From the NCBI GenBank assembly GCA_004835665.1, contig RBKR01000010.1:124001-188000 (forward strand): 64,000 nucleotides of DNA. The letters run 5' to 3'. The stretch is from Phoma sp. XZ068 (lineage: Eukaryota > Ascomycota > Dothideomycetes > Pleosporales > Didymellaceae). The stretch's first letter is position 1. Each line of letters starts with the position of its first letter. Under the pieces are notes generated by a model. It had not been told where the DNA came from. It saw only the letters and a list, made by a program, of their open reading frames with translations, and made no database searches. A program made the translations under genes and the position numbers. Shown here piece after piece: positions 55,050-64,000 of this stretch.

Positions 55050-55696
55050 ATGGACACTACCTTCAGCAAGAACATAGGCATCTTCAACGACGAGAAAGCG
55101 ATCGATGCCCTGATCAAGGAGGGTCACAGGGTTACGCTCATCGGCAAGGACGTGGAGGCGCTCATGAACAGGGTCATGAATCCAAAGTCAGAGCTGTGTA
55201 GGTACAGTGACGAGCTCACGCTCATTTACGCCATCACGAAGCCGATCGACGGGTGGCTTGACGACGCGGCCGGGATAAGGCAGTTAGAAGAGAGATCTTT
55301 CGAGCCATTGCTCGCCGACAACGATAAGGACTTGTACAAGATGTCGGGTCCGCATGGCCCCATGTACGCGTCTCGGTACTCGACCCACTTCTCGAACGTC
55401 ACGTTGATCTCGTGCACGCCCGACGATCAATTGGGGACCAACGCATGTGCTTGCCCACATTGGCGGGGATGACGTCTGACTTGATTGAGAAGGTGATCGA
55501 CGTCGCGGTCCTCTCCTACCCAGTGCTGCCGTACATGAACATGCACAAGTACCCGATCAAGATCGACCAGGCGGACATGGGCATACTGTCGTATCCTTGG
55601 ACGCCCCTGCGCTCCGACACAATGAATTGCAAAGTCAAGCTTCCCACGGCGAACTCGGACGTGTTCAGGTTGCAGACCGTGCGCATCTACCTCTAA
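55050..55696 (+). pseudogene. Unrecognised gene in two frames
   Basis: ATG 55050 opens a frame (MDTTFSKNIGIFNDEKAID.., RVTLIGKDVEALMNRVM, PIDGWLDDAAGIRQLEERS) to 55472. Near 55440 the text continues in the next frame (LPTLAGMTSDLIEKVIDVAV, KIDQADMGILSYPWTPLR) to a stop at 55694-55696. The regular third-position G/C in both halves is unlike the AT-richer surroundings and suggests a once-functional protein of about 215 aa with one frameshift. I found no motif or family. No membrane segment or signal peptide is visible. Confidence 0.45.
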
Positions 55697-56571
55697 TCGC
55701 ACCTGAGATCTGTACTGTAGGTCCGCTCAGCTTCAGCGTGCTGAGAGTCAACACCCACTAGTGAAACGCAGACGGCCAAAACCATCTCACCAGGTTGGCG
55801 CTCCTGATTCAGTACGTACTGTAAAGCAGTTTTTATCACTGGCTTTTTCTCGATGCAAATCTTTATGGTTCGTGGTGTTACGCTTCTCGCGCAGAAAGTA
55901 TCGGAGGGGCTCGTTAGACTTTGTGCCCTGCGTACATGATTAAATCTAGAATGCTTCCGTTGGTGATTGTCTTGGTATCTTGATCTGATTTGAATCAAGG
56001 AGGTTACACTCCCCAGAAAGATTGATCGCAGGGGTCCAAAGGATGAGCATGTACGTCGGTGGGCCAGATTTTGCCACCCCAGAGCGCTTGCAAGCAAGCC
56101 GCTGCGCGACCGCCAGAAGCTCGAAGCCAGCCACGTACACATCGATCAAACGCAATCCTTTCCTCCGAACTTGAGGCGCTTCTCCCCATAATACGTCAGC
56201 TTTGCGACCCCACTGTTACTATAGTAGTAGGATGATGTTAGCTCACATTGAAAATTTCAGGGGCAATGCGAGGTGTTCGTTCTAGGAAAATACAAAGTCG
56301 TAATTTACTCTAAAGTGTTGAGCATGTCTCTAAATCTACACTTTTCCAAAGACATACACCTAGTCCTAACTTCGACTATTGCGAAATCACAAGCCCTGCA
56401 TCTAACACGACGCTTTCGCTCGTTTGCATAGCGCCAAGCCATCATCTGTTCTACGAGTGGCGCGCCTGATGCGATCCGGCTTTGGATGACAGGGTGAGCA
56501 GCTGGAACGTGACACTGTACGGCTATACAAGCTCACTACTGCTCAGACTGCCTTCCGCCGCCTCCGCTAAT
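55697..56571. other. Between-repeat region, nothing recognised
   Basis: No gene or repeat seen. Confidence 0.35.
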
Positions 56572-57060
56572 ATGGATCTCTTAGCCCTCTATCCTCCCTC
56601 AGGTGTACTGCTGTGCAAACGATGTGGCTATGCCGTTCTGCCCTCGACCCTTGCGACCCACATCAAAGTCCATCATCTTAATGATGCGCGTAACGCTATC
56701 ACGAATCTCCTAGCATAACGTTACTCGCGACCTAGTTTCTTGAGCGACACAAGCTTCTTGATCTAGCTATTGCAAAGATCCTGACACCACCTGCAACAGA
56801 TCCGCCAATCCCTGAGCTTAGACTCCATCGCGTGGAACAAAAGAACACGCACTTCAACCAGCATCGATTACTGCCACGGAAGGGTGGGCGACCGAAAAGG
56901 ATAGCAGACATACAAGAAGAAGAAAAAGGGCCCGTGTTAGAGAGGTTTACTGCCAGCGCTTCTTTGTGCAAGGTGTACAAGCCTCTTTCTTTATAGTGAA
57001 CGTCCCGAACAACGTGCATGAGTTGGTGAAATATCAGGGGTCAATACCACGAGGCATCAT
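56572..57060 (+). pseudogene. OrsD-type zinc-finger N-terminal module, decayed (copy 3)
   Basis: ATG 56572 gives MDLLALYPPSGVLLCKRCGYAVLP and THIKVHHL, a CxxC...HxxxxH finger matching the start of the helicase gene, but stops at 56716. In another frame about 200 bp later the third landmark appears as REVYCQRFFVQGVQASFFIV followed by NVPNNVHELVKYQ, equivalent to HCQRLFGSRHGSQYFEV. The middle finger is lost. No helicase part follows. Confidence 0.65.
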
Positions 57061-57716
57061 ATACTAGGAAGCCTTAGATCTTCCAAGTCGAACCCGCACC
57101 AGATCGACGTGCTTGCGAGTCACCAACGTCGTTCGATATACTCTATGTGATACATACGAGTGATGCATCTGGTCTTGATCAACAGCACATGTTACAGGAT
57201 TATGAAGCTCCAGATTGATGAGCTCTGCACCGCTTCAGATTTGCTGCAGCATTTACGATAAGTACGCACTTTGACAGTATAATGAAAGTGCACCTTCTGT
57301 CCTAAGACACAATTAAATCGCATAAACTTTTATAAACTACCATCTTCCAGCTAATCAGCAGCGAGCTCGCTTTCACCATCTCTGCTTTCGACCTCGCCCC
57401 GTCAAAGCTTCCCATGGCGTTTCAATTGACAGTCTCCACAAGTAATTCCACATAAATATATGTCGCCGGCTTGTATCTAAAGAATGTCCCTAAAGCTCTT
57501 CTGGAGACGTAATGGCTGGAATCTCTTAGAACTTCCAGGCATGTAAATAGCGGTCAGTAATAATGGACCTCACTACGCAATTGAGAGATGCTGGCCATAG
57601 CAGCCATTGCAGCATAGACTGTCCCACGCGCTGTTCTGTGTGGCCACAAGCTTTGCCTTCTTCTTCTCACAGCGTATACACAAAAATACGGTAGCTGAGG
57701 CGAGCCGATGGAGTGT
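57061..57716. other. Between-repeat region, nothing recognised
   Basis: No gene or repeat seen. Confidence 0.35.
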
Positions 57717-58818
57717 CTAGCCACCTCTTGTGTCGTAAGTCTTCACTACTTCTGGTAAGGGCGCGTGTTCACCGTTCTTCTCGGCTTTCTGGGAAACGGC
57801 AGTAGGTCTGACTTCTTGATGGTTTTCAGAATCCATTTCTTCTGCATCGCACGGTGTGATGGATTTGTGGATGACAAGGCGCCGTGTAATGAAGATGGGC
57901 GAGATAGTCCTTGCAGGCAATCTCATTAGCCTACCGACCCTTGCATGAGAAGTAAATGTGCACATTCCAATCAGACAGATTAAATACCTACCACAGCTTG
58001 ATGCGCAAGGGCGCTGTCAACAGCATTCCAAGCCAGTTGCTGGGATAGTACTCTATTTTGTAGTCGATTTGATCTGCTGTAAGAGATCGTGCTCATGAAG
58101 GGCCGTCCGGCCATTTTATAACTTACTCACATGGCAAAGCTCGTTGCATTTAGCTCGTAGTGCAAATCGGGATCCCAGCACGTTGACCCTGTTGTCATCT
58201 GGTTCCTCCTGATCATCGTCGAGTAGCTTCTAGAGTTCAAGTGTACAGTATTGGGGCTGGAGGGTTCCCGGTAGGGTTAGGTTGGTCGAATACCCAAACC
58301 ACAGTTTGCACAGAGCAACCTTCAACATTGATATAACGTCCATGCAAGACAAAAAAATGAGAATGTGAATTGCGACTCCGGTTGGATTGTCCAGGCTGAA
58401 TACATGCGACTTTCCTCCCTGTAGTTAACCCATTATAATGCATGAATAGAGAAAACAGGGAGTCTTTAAAGCTCACTCAGGCACCAGGCCTCAAGACACT
58501 CGCCATGGACATGGCTTGTTCACGTAGTCTTCTTTCTCGTCTAGCCAACATACCCGCCACGTGCGGTGACAGCCACTGGAGTTGACTAAGGCGATTTTCA
58601 TCTAACATCAGTAGCGTTATCATGTCGATATGATGTCCTGTCCCATACATGCGAGGAGGAAAACGAAATATCGTCCATACAACGCGAAGGGGGGGTGTTT
58701 TCGCTGGAACTCCAATGTCTTTCACTGGCGCAAATACCCAATCGAGGAGTACGCCAGCAACGATGGCTGAACACAATTTTGTGGCATGAGCCTGTTGGAA
58801 TTCACGCTTCATAAGCAC
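57717..58818 (-). pseudogene. Unrecognised multi-fragment gene relic
   Basis: Minus-strand fragments in series: 58818-58477 (AKLCSAIVAGVLLDWVF-like segment, MYGTGHHIDMITLLMLDENR, LQWLSPHVAGMLARRER), 58476-58237 (FFVLHGRYINVEGC, VQTVVWVFDQPNPTG), about 58080-58000 (QIDYKIEYYPSNWLGMLLTA) and 57965-57717. Candidate splice sites exist between them, so this may be a spliced gene rather than a relic. I could not build one consistent frame and recognise no family. Confidence 0.3.
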
Positions 58819-59414
58819 ACACTAGGCACTTATTGGCATCGCGTGCACCATCAGCTCGGTTCGTCTGTCGCACGGTAGCGGTAAAATGTAACACTCTAGG
58901 TGCTGTGCTAGAGGTCATTGCATCGAGTACCTATCATTTCCCTTGCTATTGTGGCACAAGAACTGTTGTGCAGTGTTAAGGGAACTGACCCTGCCACGCC
59001 TCGCATATCCCGCGAAGTCGTTGGACCAGCGGAAACTAAAACATGCGAGCATCCTGATTGTCGCGTCAATATACCTTGCAGGTCAATGGTTCACTGCATA
59101 GCAAGATGTGAAAACAGCCTTCCTATGAGAAGCAACAAGTCATCATCTGCTAAAAGACACTGTTCCTGAATCCCCTTACGTTACGCCCGTATCGAAAGGA
59201 CCACAGTCCCACTGCACGAAGCATATGTTGTGTGACCAGAATTCCACTACGACCTGCATGCTCCCTGCGGTAGCTGACGCAGTAGCGCAGGTGGGCGGAT
59301 TACGGCCTGTAATAAAATCTGCATATTTCTCCCACTACGCTGACCAGAAGTCCGTTGTACTCGCCACGAAGCTGCCAATCCCTCAATCACCAGCTCTCGA
59401 CCCCGAAACGAGAT

Positions 59415-59901
59415 ATGAACAAACCAAGAAACGACGCTCAAGGGGTTGTTGTTGACATTGTCCCAGACGGTGATTGCATTTTAGTCGTTGGGACAGATAT
59501 GGTGAAGTTCCGTGTTCATTCGCTGTTTCTTAGGGCCTTACTTTGAGAAACTCGATGTTTGTTTGGTGTACATGGACGAGGCTCATACGAGAGGTACTGA
59601 TCTGAAGCTTCCAGCATCATACAGAGCTGCAGTCACTCTTGGACCGCTTCTCAACAAGGATAAGCTTGTGCAGGGTACGTATGGTGGACTCATTAATGAG
59701 GTATTCTGACATTGTATAGCTTGTATGAGGATGAGGAAACTTGGAAAAGGCCAGTCGGTGGTGTTTTGTGTTCCTCGTGAAATTGAACAGAAGATCAGAG
59801 TGGGTACCGATGCTCGGGATGGGGAACCTATCAACAGAGTGATCGACTACCCGTGTGATCCGATCACCTGTGAGGTACGTTATTATGTATTGTCGATATA
59901 A
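59415..59901 (+). pseudogene. Chimeric fragment: BTB/POZ start joined to DUF3638-type protein piece
   Basis: From ATG 59415, MNKPRNDAQGVVVDIVPDGD and CILVVGTDMVKFRVHSLFLRA read like the first strands and helix of a fungal BTB/POZ domain. At about 59535 the frame changes and the sequence becomes LDVCLVYMDEAHTRGTDLKL, then YRAAVTLGPLLNKDKLVQ. After a 45-bp intron (59675-59719, GTACGT...TATAG, exact join QA|CMRM) it reads RMRKLGKGQSVVFCVPREIEQKI. That is the conserved core of the very large (about 3000 aa) DUF3638/DUF3645 fungal proteins. It ends at TAA 59899. Neither domain is complete. Confidence 0.6.
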
Positions 59902-60737
59902 TCAGAGCTGGTGAGATTTGTTCCCAGCGCCAGCCATATCTCTGCTCGTGTGGGAATAGATTAATTACAGCTTATCAGGTAGGCATGCTCTCTGCTAAGC
60001 TACCCTTTCGCTTAGATAATACAAACAGTCTAAACCATATTGATAATATTTGACCTCACGCTTTAGCTACAATGATTAGGAGCCAGCTGCCTAGTGGCGC
60101 AGTGTGGCGCCATCATTGTGCTGTAATTGCCACGTGAACCGTTTGTACTGTACTATCCAAGCCTATGTCCCGCAACCCTCGCAAAGTATAGCCAGGGCAA
60201 GCTTTTAAACCAAGTTTCACACCTTAATATAAGAGCTCAAAGTTGCTTGCGCATTTAGCTGAACAATGTGGAAGCAGCAATGCAGCTAAGATACACCGCA
60301 TGACAGATATACCAATCTTAGGCATACTAGTTAGCAAACTCACTTACATGATCCTGATGCTTTGCTTACCATCCTGACAAGCACTGTAATCCCAATATGA
60401 TTAGTAAAAGGAAGGATTAGTGAGGCTAGGGAAGCTGAAATACTTACTTGTATACAGACTCGCAGTCAGCTTGCACGCCAGACAACGACGCGAGTATTAC
60501 TAGAGCTATCACGCTGCTCTGCTGCATCATTGCTCGTATGGTATTGCCGCCGTAGAAAAGGATTCGCGTTAATATTCTGCGCTAAGGTGTAGTTTATAAG
60601 GATGTAGTTAACGCTAATAAGTGCTCACTAAGAGCGAAGGGGAGATGGCACGGGTCAGGTAGAGTAAGAATCAGAAGTCAATTAAAGAACTACCTAACTG
60701 AACTATATATATATAAGCACTGATCCGCGCCAAGCAG
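59902..60737. other. Between-repeat region, nothing recognised
   Basis: AT-rich, no gene seen. It abuts repeat copy B at 60738. Confidence 0.4.
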
Positions 60738-61636
60738 CCGCTCTCGCTCTAGTCTTGCTTCACATGCTAACGACCCTATTACACCCGTATAGGGGCCCGA
60801 AGTCTTATCAGCCCTGATAAGGGCCGAAATCGGGTCAGAACCGGAAGGGTCCTGACAGCTTTCTGTTAGTAACAAAGAACGTTCTAGGAATAATCCTATA
60901 GGTTGTTAATACTCCGCTAAGAATACGTATTTCCCTAGATTAAGCGAAATATCAATATATAACCCTTCCCCAACCCGACCCTTCTCACCAACCGTTGTCT
61001 CCACCTATTAGCTTATATCGCACGTATATTTTCCGATTTTCAATCTAACTCGGTTATCTCCCAAGGGTGTACAGCTAAGGTGAGATAACCCTTGCTCTCC
61101 TATCTCCAGTTCCTAATAGTCTATTGACGACAGATTCTCAACACACCGAGACGAGTGTCCATACCTGCCTTTACTATGCCATACATTCCAGGCCTTACAG
61201 AATACCTCTTAGTAAAAGCGGCCGTGATAGTCAAGGCTAAACTAATCTCGTTTGGAGCGGCGAATGCGACCGCAACACAAGCTCGATTCGTTGCATACTC
61301 TACGGTTCACAATGGGATTAGTGCCGCTGTTGCAGCGCCGTCAGTGGGTCAAGCTGCGACAACATTGGGTGGTGTTGGTGTAACTGCAGCAACAGTTCTC
61401 CACGTACAGAAACGGGGAGCGGAAAAGCGAGGAAGCAATTAGGGCTAGGGTTAGGGTTCCTTTATAGAAAAAAGTGTAGCACTGTATACACTTTGCCAAG
61501 TAATCGAAGACTGACGAATGGAATGAGTTAACGGAGTGGGTCCCTGGGGGACTAACCTGACAGTTATGCCGCAAAGATAATTAAAGCAGTAATAGCTGTT
61601 ATCCATCCCATGCTCGAATCGACTCGAGTCGATTCG
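60738..61636 (+). repeat. 899-bp repeat, copy B
   Basis: Inverted partner of 53191-54089. It contains TTAGGGCTAGGGTTAGGG at 61439-61456. Its right end is the 22-nt palindrome at 61615-61636, after which unrelated sequence (TTTGGGCGACC) begins. Confidence 0.93.
61155..61442 (+). CDS. Small ORF of the 899-bp repeat (95 aa), copy B
   Basis: Same 95-aa product as at 53385-53672. The ORF starts ATG 61155 and stops at TAG 61440-61442, overlapping the first bases of the TTAGGG-like tract. Function unknown; it may be chance. Confidence 0.35.
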   Translation: MSIPAFTMPYIPGLTEYLLVKAAVIVKAKLISFGAANATATQARFVAYSTVHNGISAAVAAPSVGQAATTLGGVGVTAATVLHVQKRGAEKRGSN

Positions 61637-61779
61637 TTTGGGCGACCAATCACAATTGCATGTGCTCATTTTGCCGAAGTGAACCCGGAACACCTGCGCG
61701 ATCCCCGACGCGCATTTGTCGTGACTAGAGCACGCGTACTGCGTTATTGCAAGCCATCGTCCCTACACAGTGTCAGGAA

Positions 61780-62484
61780 ATGGATCTCTTCGAATTCCAT
61801 CAGCACCATCAAGTACTGATCTGTCGCGAATGTCAGTACTGCGTCCACCCGACAGTCAGTGCCCTCACCACACACCTTCGCGTCAAGCACAAGTTGCACC
61901 CAGACGTGCATTCCCGAGATGGCAGAGGGGGAGCAGCTTATGTCGCCCGGCTGCTCTGCAGAGCATTTCCCAGCGCTCTAGACCCAGCACAAAGCTCCAT
62001 CCTATACCCAGAGCCGACATCACCTGCGATACCTGGACTATCAGTACACCAAGGCTTGAAATGCTCTCATTGTCCAAAGATCGTTACCGCTTCGCGCTGT
62101 GCGGAGAACACCATGTCCAAGCATTTCCAGGAGCACCGTGCAGTACGAACCACAAGAGGTGGTCGTCACGTTCCTTTACAGCACCTGGACAAAAACGGGA
62201 ATCTTATCTACACACATGTCCATTGCCAGCGTTTCTTCGCAACCGGCGCGCATTCGTCGTACTTTGAGGTCGCTCCTGCGTCAAGCGAGGACGCCGCGGT
62301 CGACCACCCAATCTTAAAGGAAAAAGCACGGAGGGCGGCTCTGTCCCGAGAGGCGCTGTTGCACGAGTTGATTGAGTCAGAGCTGGATAGCAGTCAAAGG
62401 GCGCTGGAAGCCGAGTCTGACATTTGTCAAGGTACCTTGGTAGCAACAGAAGCCGATCCTTGGCTGGACGCTACGCGATGGTAG
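61780..62484 (+). pseudogene. OrsD-type zinc-finger N-terminal module, truncated (copy 4)
   Basis: ATG 61780 (MDLFEFHQHHQVLICRECQY) starts a 234-codon frame with all three landmarks of the helicase N-terminus. They are finger 1, CRECQYCVHPTVSALTTHLR with HKL; finger 2, LKCSHCPKIVTASRCAENTM with H-x3-H; and then VHCQRFFATGAHSSYFEV. It ends TEADPWLDATRW and a stop at 62484, the same point where the intact-length copy has DEAAPWLERTGWLPYL. Here finger 1 has both Cys. The rest of the gene is gone; an NmrA-like gene in opposite orientation follows at once. Confidence 0.7.
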
Positions 62485-63012
62485 TCTACCCGACTCGGCG
62501 AGACCAGGAAAGAGCTGTTGGACCTCCGGATGATAAAAGTTTTGCGTGAAGAACGCAGGCCGCAAAATGGTCCAATGCTCAAACGCCGCTGTGCGCACCA
62601 AATTCTCGATGATGTGCTTATTCTTCCATTACCAAGCAAGAGGATACTTGTCGCTCCAGCCGGGAAAGTTCTCATGCTCGCCGGTGCGTGCGACGCTCGT
62701 ATAAATAATCGTTCGGACACCTTTGCTTTTGGCGGCTTCGATGATGTTCTTGGCGTATGTGACCTCGTTGACTGGATGGGCCGGGATCGCGAAGAAAACA
62801 CAGTCTATATCTTCAAAGGCGTCTTGGATCGATGTCAGAGAAGAGAGGTCCCCCACATGGAGCGTAACCCCTATCGCCTTCAGTTTATCGGACGTCTCAG
62901 ATGCAGCGTTCCGCACTAAACTGTGCACAGAATAGCCACGCTGTGAAAACACCCTGGCGGCTGCCTGGCCTTGCTTTCCGGTACCTGGCACGATGAGAAC
63001 CGATTTTGACAT
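62485..63012 (-). pseudogene. NmrA-like NAD(P)-binding protein, nonsense-mutated and 3'-truncated
   Basis: From ATG 63012 the frame shows the Rossmann start MSKSVLIVPGTGKQGQAAAR, then HVGDLSSLTSIQDAFED, DCVFFAIPAHP and ARTGEHENFPGW. A TAA at about 62626 interrupts where the family has Tyr (PLAW*WKNKHIIENLVR). The same frame goes on through RPAFFTQNFYHPEVQQLFPG and stops matching at about 62485, the junction with the OrsD module. About the last third of a normal roughly 300-aa NmrA-like protein is missing. Such proteins act as redox-sensing regulators or reductases. Confidence 0.75.
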
Positions 63013-63649
63013 ATTAAAGGCTGAAGTTCTCTTTGGAAATGTGCAAGTATCACTTCGGAGAGGTGTAGTACATATGTAAGTGCAGCGGATGATCGGGTGG
63101 TTGGAAAGTCGGACGATCGGATGGTCCGAGAAATGTTGTCCGTGGAAGGATAGCAAGTCGGCAGAGCTTGGAGAGTATGATTGCTCAGCAAAGTTACTCT
63201 CGTGAAGCCTAATTGGTGACAGTGGTATCTGTGTGGATCCAATCCATGGTCGTGACGCAATGAAGGAGCTCTATACGTCACTCCGATGCTGGCGACAGCG
63301 TCTTGCATAATTAAGAGATGTCGGTAGACCCGCTCGTTCGATACTCGCGATCCACTACTTCGCAGCGATCTTGTTCATTACTACCGTGTACCTACGCAAT
63401 AATGTGAAAGCTCTGACTTAATCAAAAGGTCATCACACAGACTTGTTATGGGGGTTCTGGCGCGAAGTGGCGCGAAGTATTGAGATCGAGGTAGCGCAGG
63501 TCACACAATTAGCAAATCCTGAGGGGCAACACTTGTTGCTGGGTTTGAAGGTGTGCGGATACAGCTAGGTTAACTCTCGACGTACAGTAAGTCTCTCCTC
63601 GGACCTTGTCTTGTTGCAAAAACGCCATGCATGAAATTTTGCAGTGCCT
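63013..63649. other. Intergenic between NmrA relic and GMC gene
   Basis: No gene seen; upstream side of the NmrA relic and 3' flank of the GMC oxidoreductase. Confidence 0.4.
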
Positions 63650-64000
63650 TCAGTGTACATTGACCACTCCGGTCCCATTTGCACCGTTCACTGACGTGCT
63701 TCCTTTGATCAAATCCGCACCCTTCTCCGCCACCGCATACACCAAGCTTACAATATTGCCCTGAACGTGTAGCGGGAAGATGCTTGCGTCCACGACCCTG
63801 ACGTTGCTCGTGCCATACACTCGTAGCTGGTCATCAACAACTCCACCCTTCTCTTTCGGCAGCATTGCGCATGTCCCAACTGGATGGTACTCAGTGACAG
63901 TGTTGCCATGCACGAAATCTTTCGCTTCCTCCAATGTCTTTGGCAGCTTGCCGCCCACTGTGTTCTTCGCGATAACAGGCGTGCCATCTGACTCGCGGCG
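63650..64000 (-). CDS. GMC oxidoreductase (choline/glucose dehydrogenase type), 3' part only
   Basis: The frame enters from beyond the window and ends at 63650. Seen: KLPKTLEEAKDFV, then the C-terminal active-site signature EYHPVGTCAMLPKEKGGVVD with the catalytic His, LRVYGTSNVRVVDASIFP, and the FAD-proximal NIVSLVYAVAEKGADLIKG. These are the standard C-terminal blocks of FAD-dependent GMC oxidoreductases (about 550-650 aa). The last residues (STSVNGANGTGVVNVH) are a low-complexity tail. The substrate cannot be told from this part. Confidence 0.9.
   Translation of the reverse strand, partial: RRESDGTPVIAKNTVGGKLPKTLEEAKDFVHGNTVTEYHPVGTCAMLPKEKGGVVDDQLRVYGTSNVRVVDASIFPLHVQGNIVSLVYAVAEKGADLIKGSTSVNGANGTGVVNVH

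Noticed and set aside
53191..61636. LTR retrotransposon bounded by the 899-bp repeats
   Set aside because: The repeats are inverted, lack TG/CA ends and target duplications, and no reverse transcriptase, integrase or gag is present between them.
1..64000. tRNA, rRNA and CRISPR
   Set aside because: No T-loop (GGTTCGAATC-like) with pairing arms, no rRNA-like block and no spaced direct-repeat array was recognised by eye; a tRNA covariance search was not possible.

Overview
The window looks like a filamentous ascomycete (Pezizomycotina, possibly Dothideomycetes) chromosome segment. The evidence is short (about 45-80 bp) GT-AG and a few GC-AG introns, Zn2Cys6 and bZIP regulators, a fungal rhodopsin-domain membrane protein, a Reg1/DUF1752 protein, Fot/pogo-type DNA transposons, a Tad-type LINE, and TTAGGG-type telomere motifs lying inside the sequence. 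The class-level placement is inference. I recognised no rRNA, tRNA or CRISPR.

Region by region: 1-9.3 kb holds a 3-exon rhodopsin-domain gene (2598-3919, minus), a short conserved fungal protein (6490-6756, minus) and a decayed glucose-receptor-like GPCR (7878-9218, plus). 9.5-14.3 kb is a nest of mobile elements: a dead LINE, an apparently intact pogo-type element with perfect 65-bp terminal repeats, and a transposase relic. 15.2-17.1 kb carries a Zn2Cys6 regulator fused to a maltose-acetyltransferase-like domain. 19.9-21.6 kb is an unrecognised two-exon gene with a second intact pogo-type element (21769-23898) inserted 145 bp before its start codon. 24.25-25.95 kb is a four-exon alpha/beta hydrolase and 27.7-29.5 kb a Reg1-like PP1 regulatory subunit. 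30-35 kb holds a dead PD-(D/E)XK-like gene, another decayed ORF split by a 142-bp solo LTR, and a second solo LTR. 35.6-41 kb has a hemerythrin-domain protein, a frameshifted Zn2Cys6 gene and an ATF/CREB-type bZIP. 41.4-42.5 kb is a phosphatidylserine decarboxylase-type gene whose 5' end abuts a third, broken pogo element. That element meets a fourth one tail to tail at 44.43 kb.

The most unusual part is 44.4-62.5 kb, which reads as internalised subtelomere. It contains a nearly complete OrsD-type zinc-finger plus RecQ-type helicase gene (46464-51122) of the telomere-linked helicase kind, broken only by two frameshifts. The Cys-rich tail of another copy lies directly upstream, and two more 5' modules (56.57 and 61.78 kb) lie downstream. 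Satellite-like and TTAGGG-bearing spacer follows the helicase. An 899-bp repeat with a 95-aa ORF occurs twice in inverted orientation (53191-54089 and 60738-61636), one copy ending in a 48-nt perfect palindrome. Between the repeats are gene fragments, including a BTB/DUF3638 chimera. The right junction cuts into an NmrA-like gene. The window ends in the 3' part of a GMC oxidoreductase gene.
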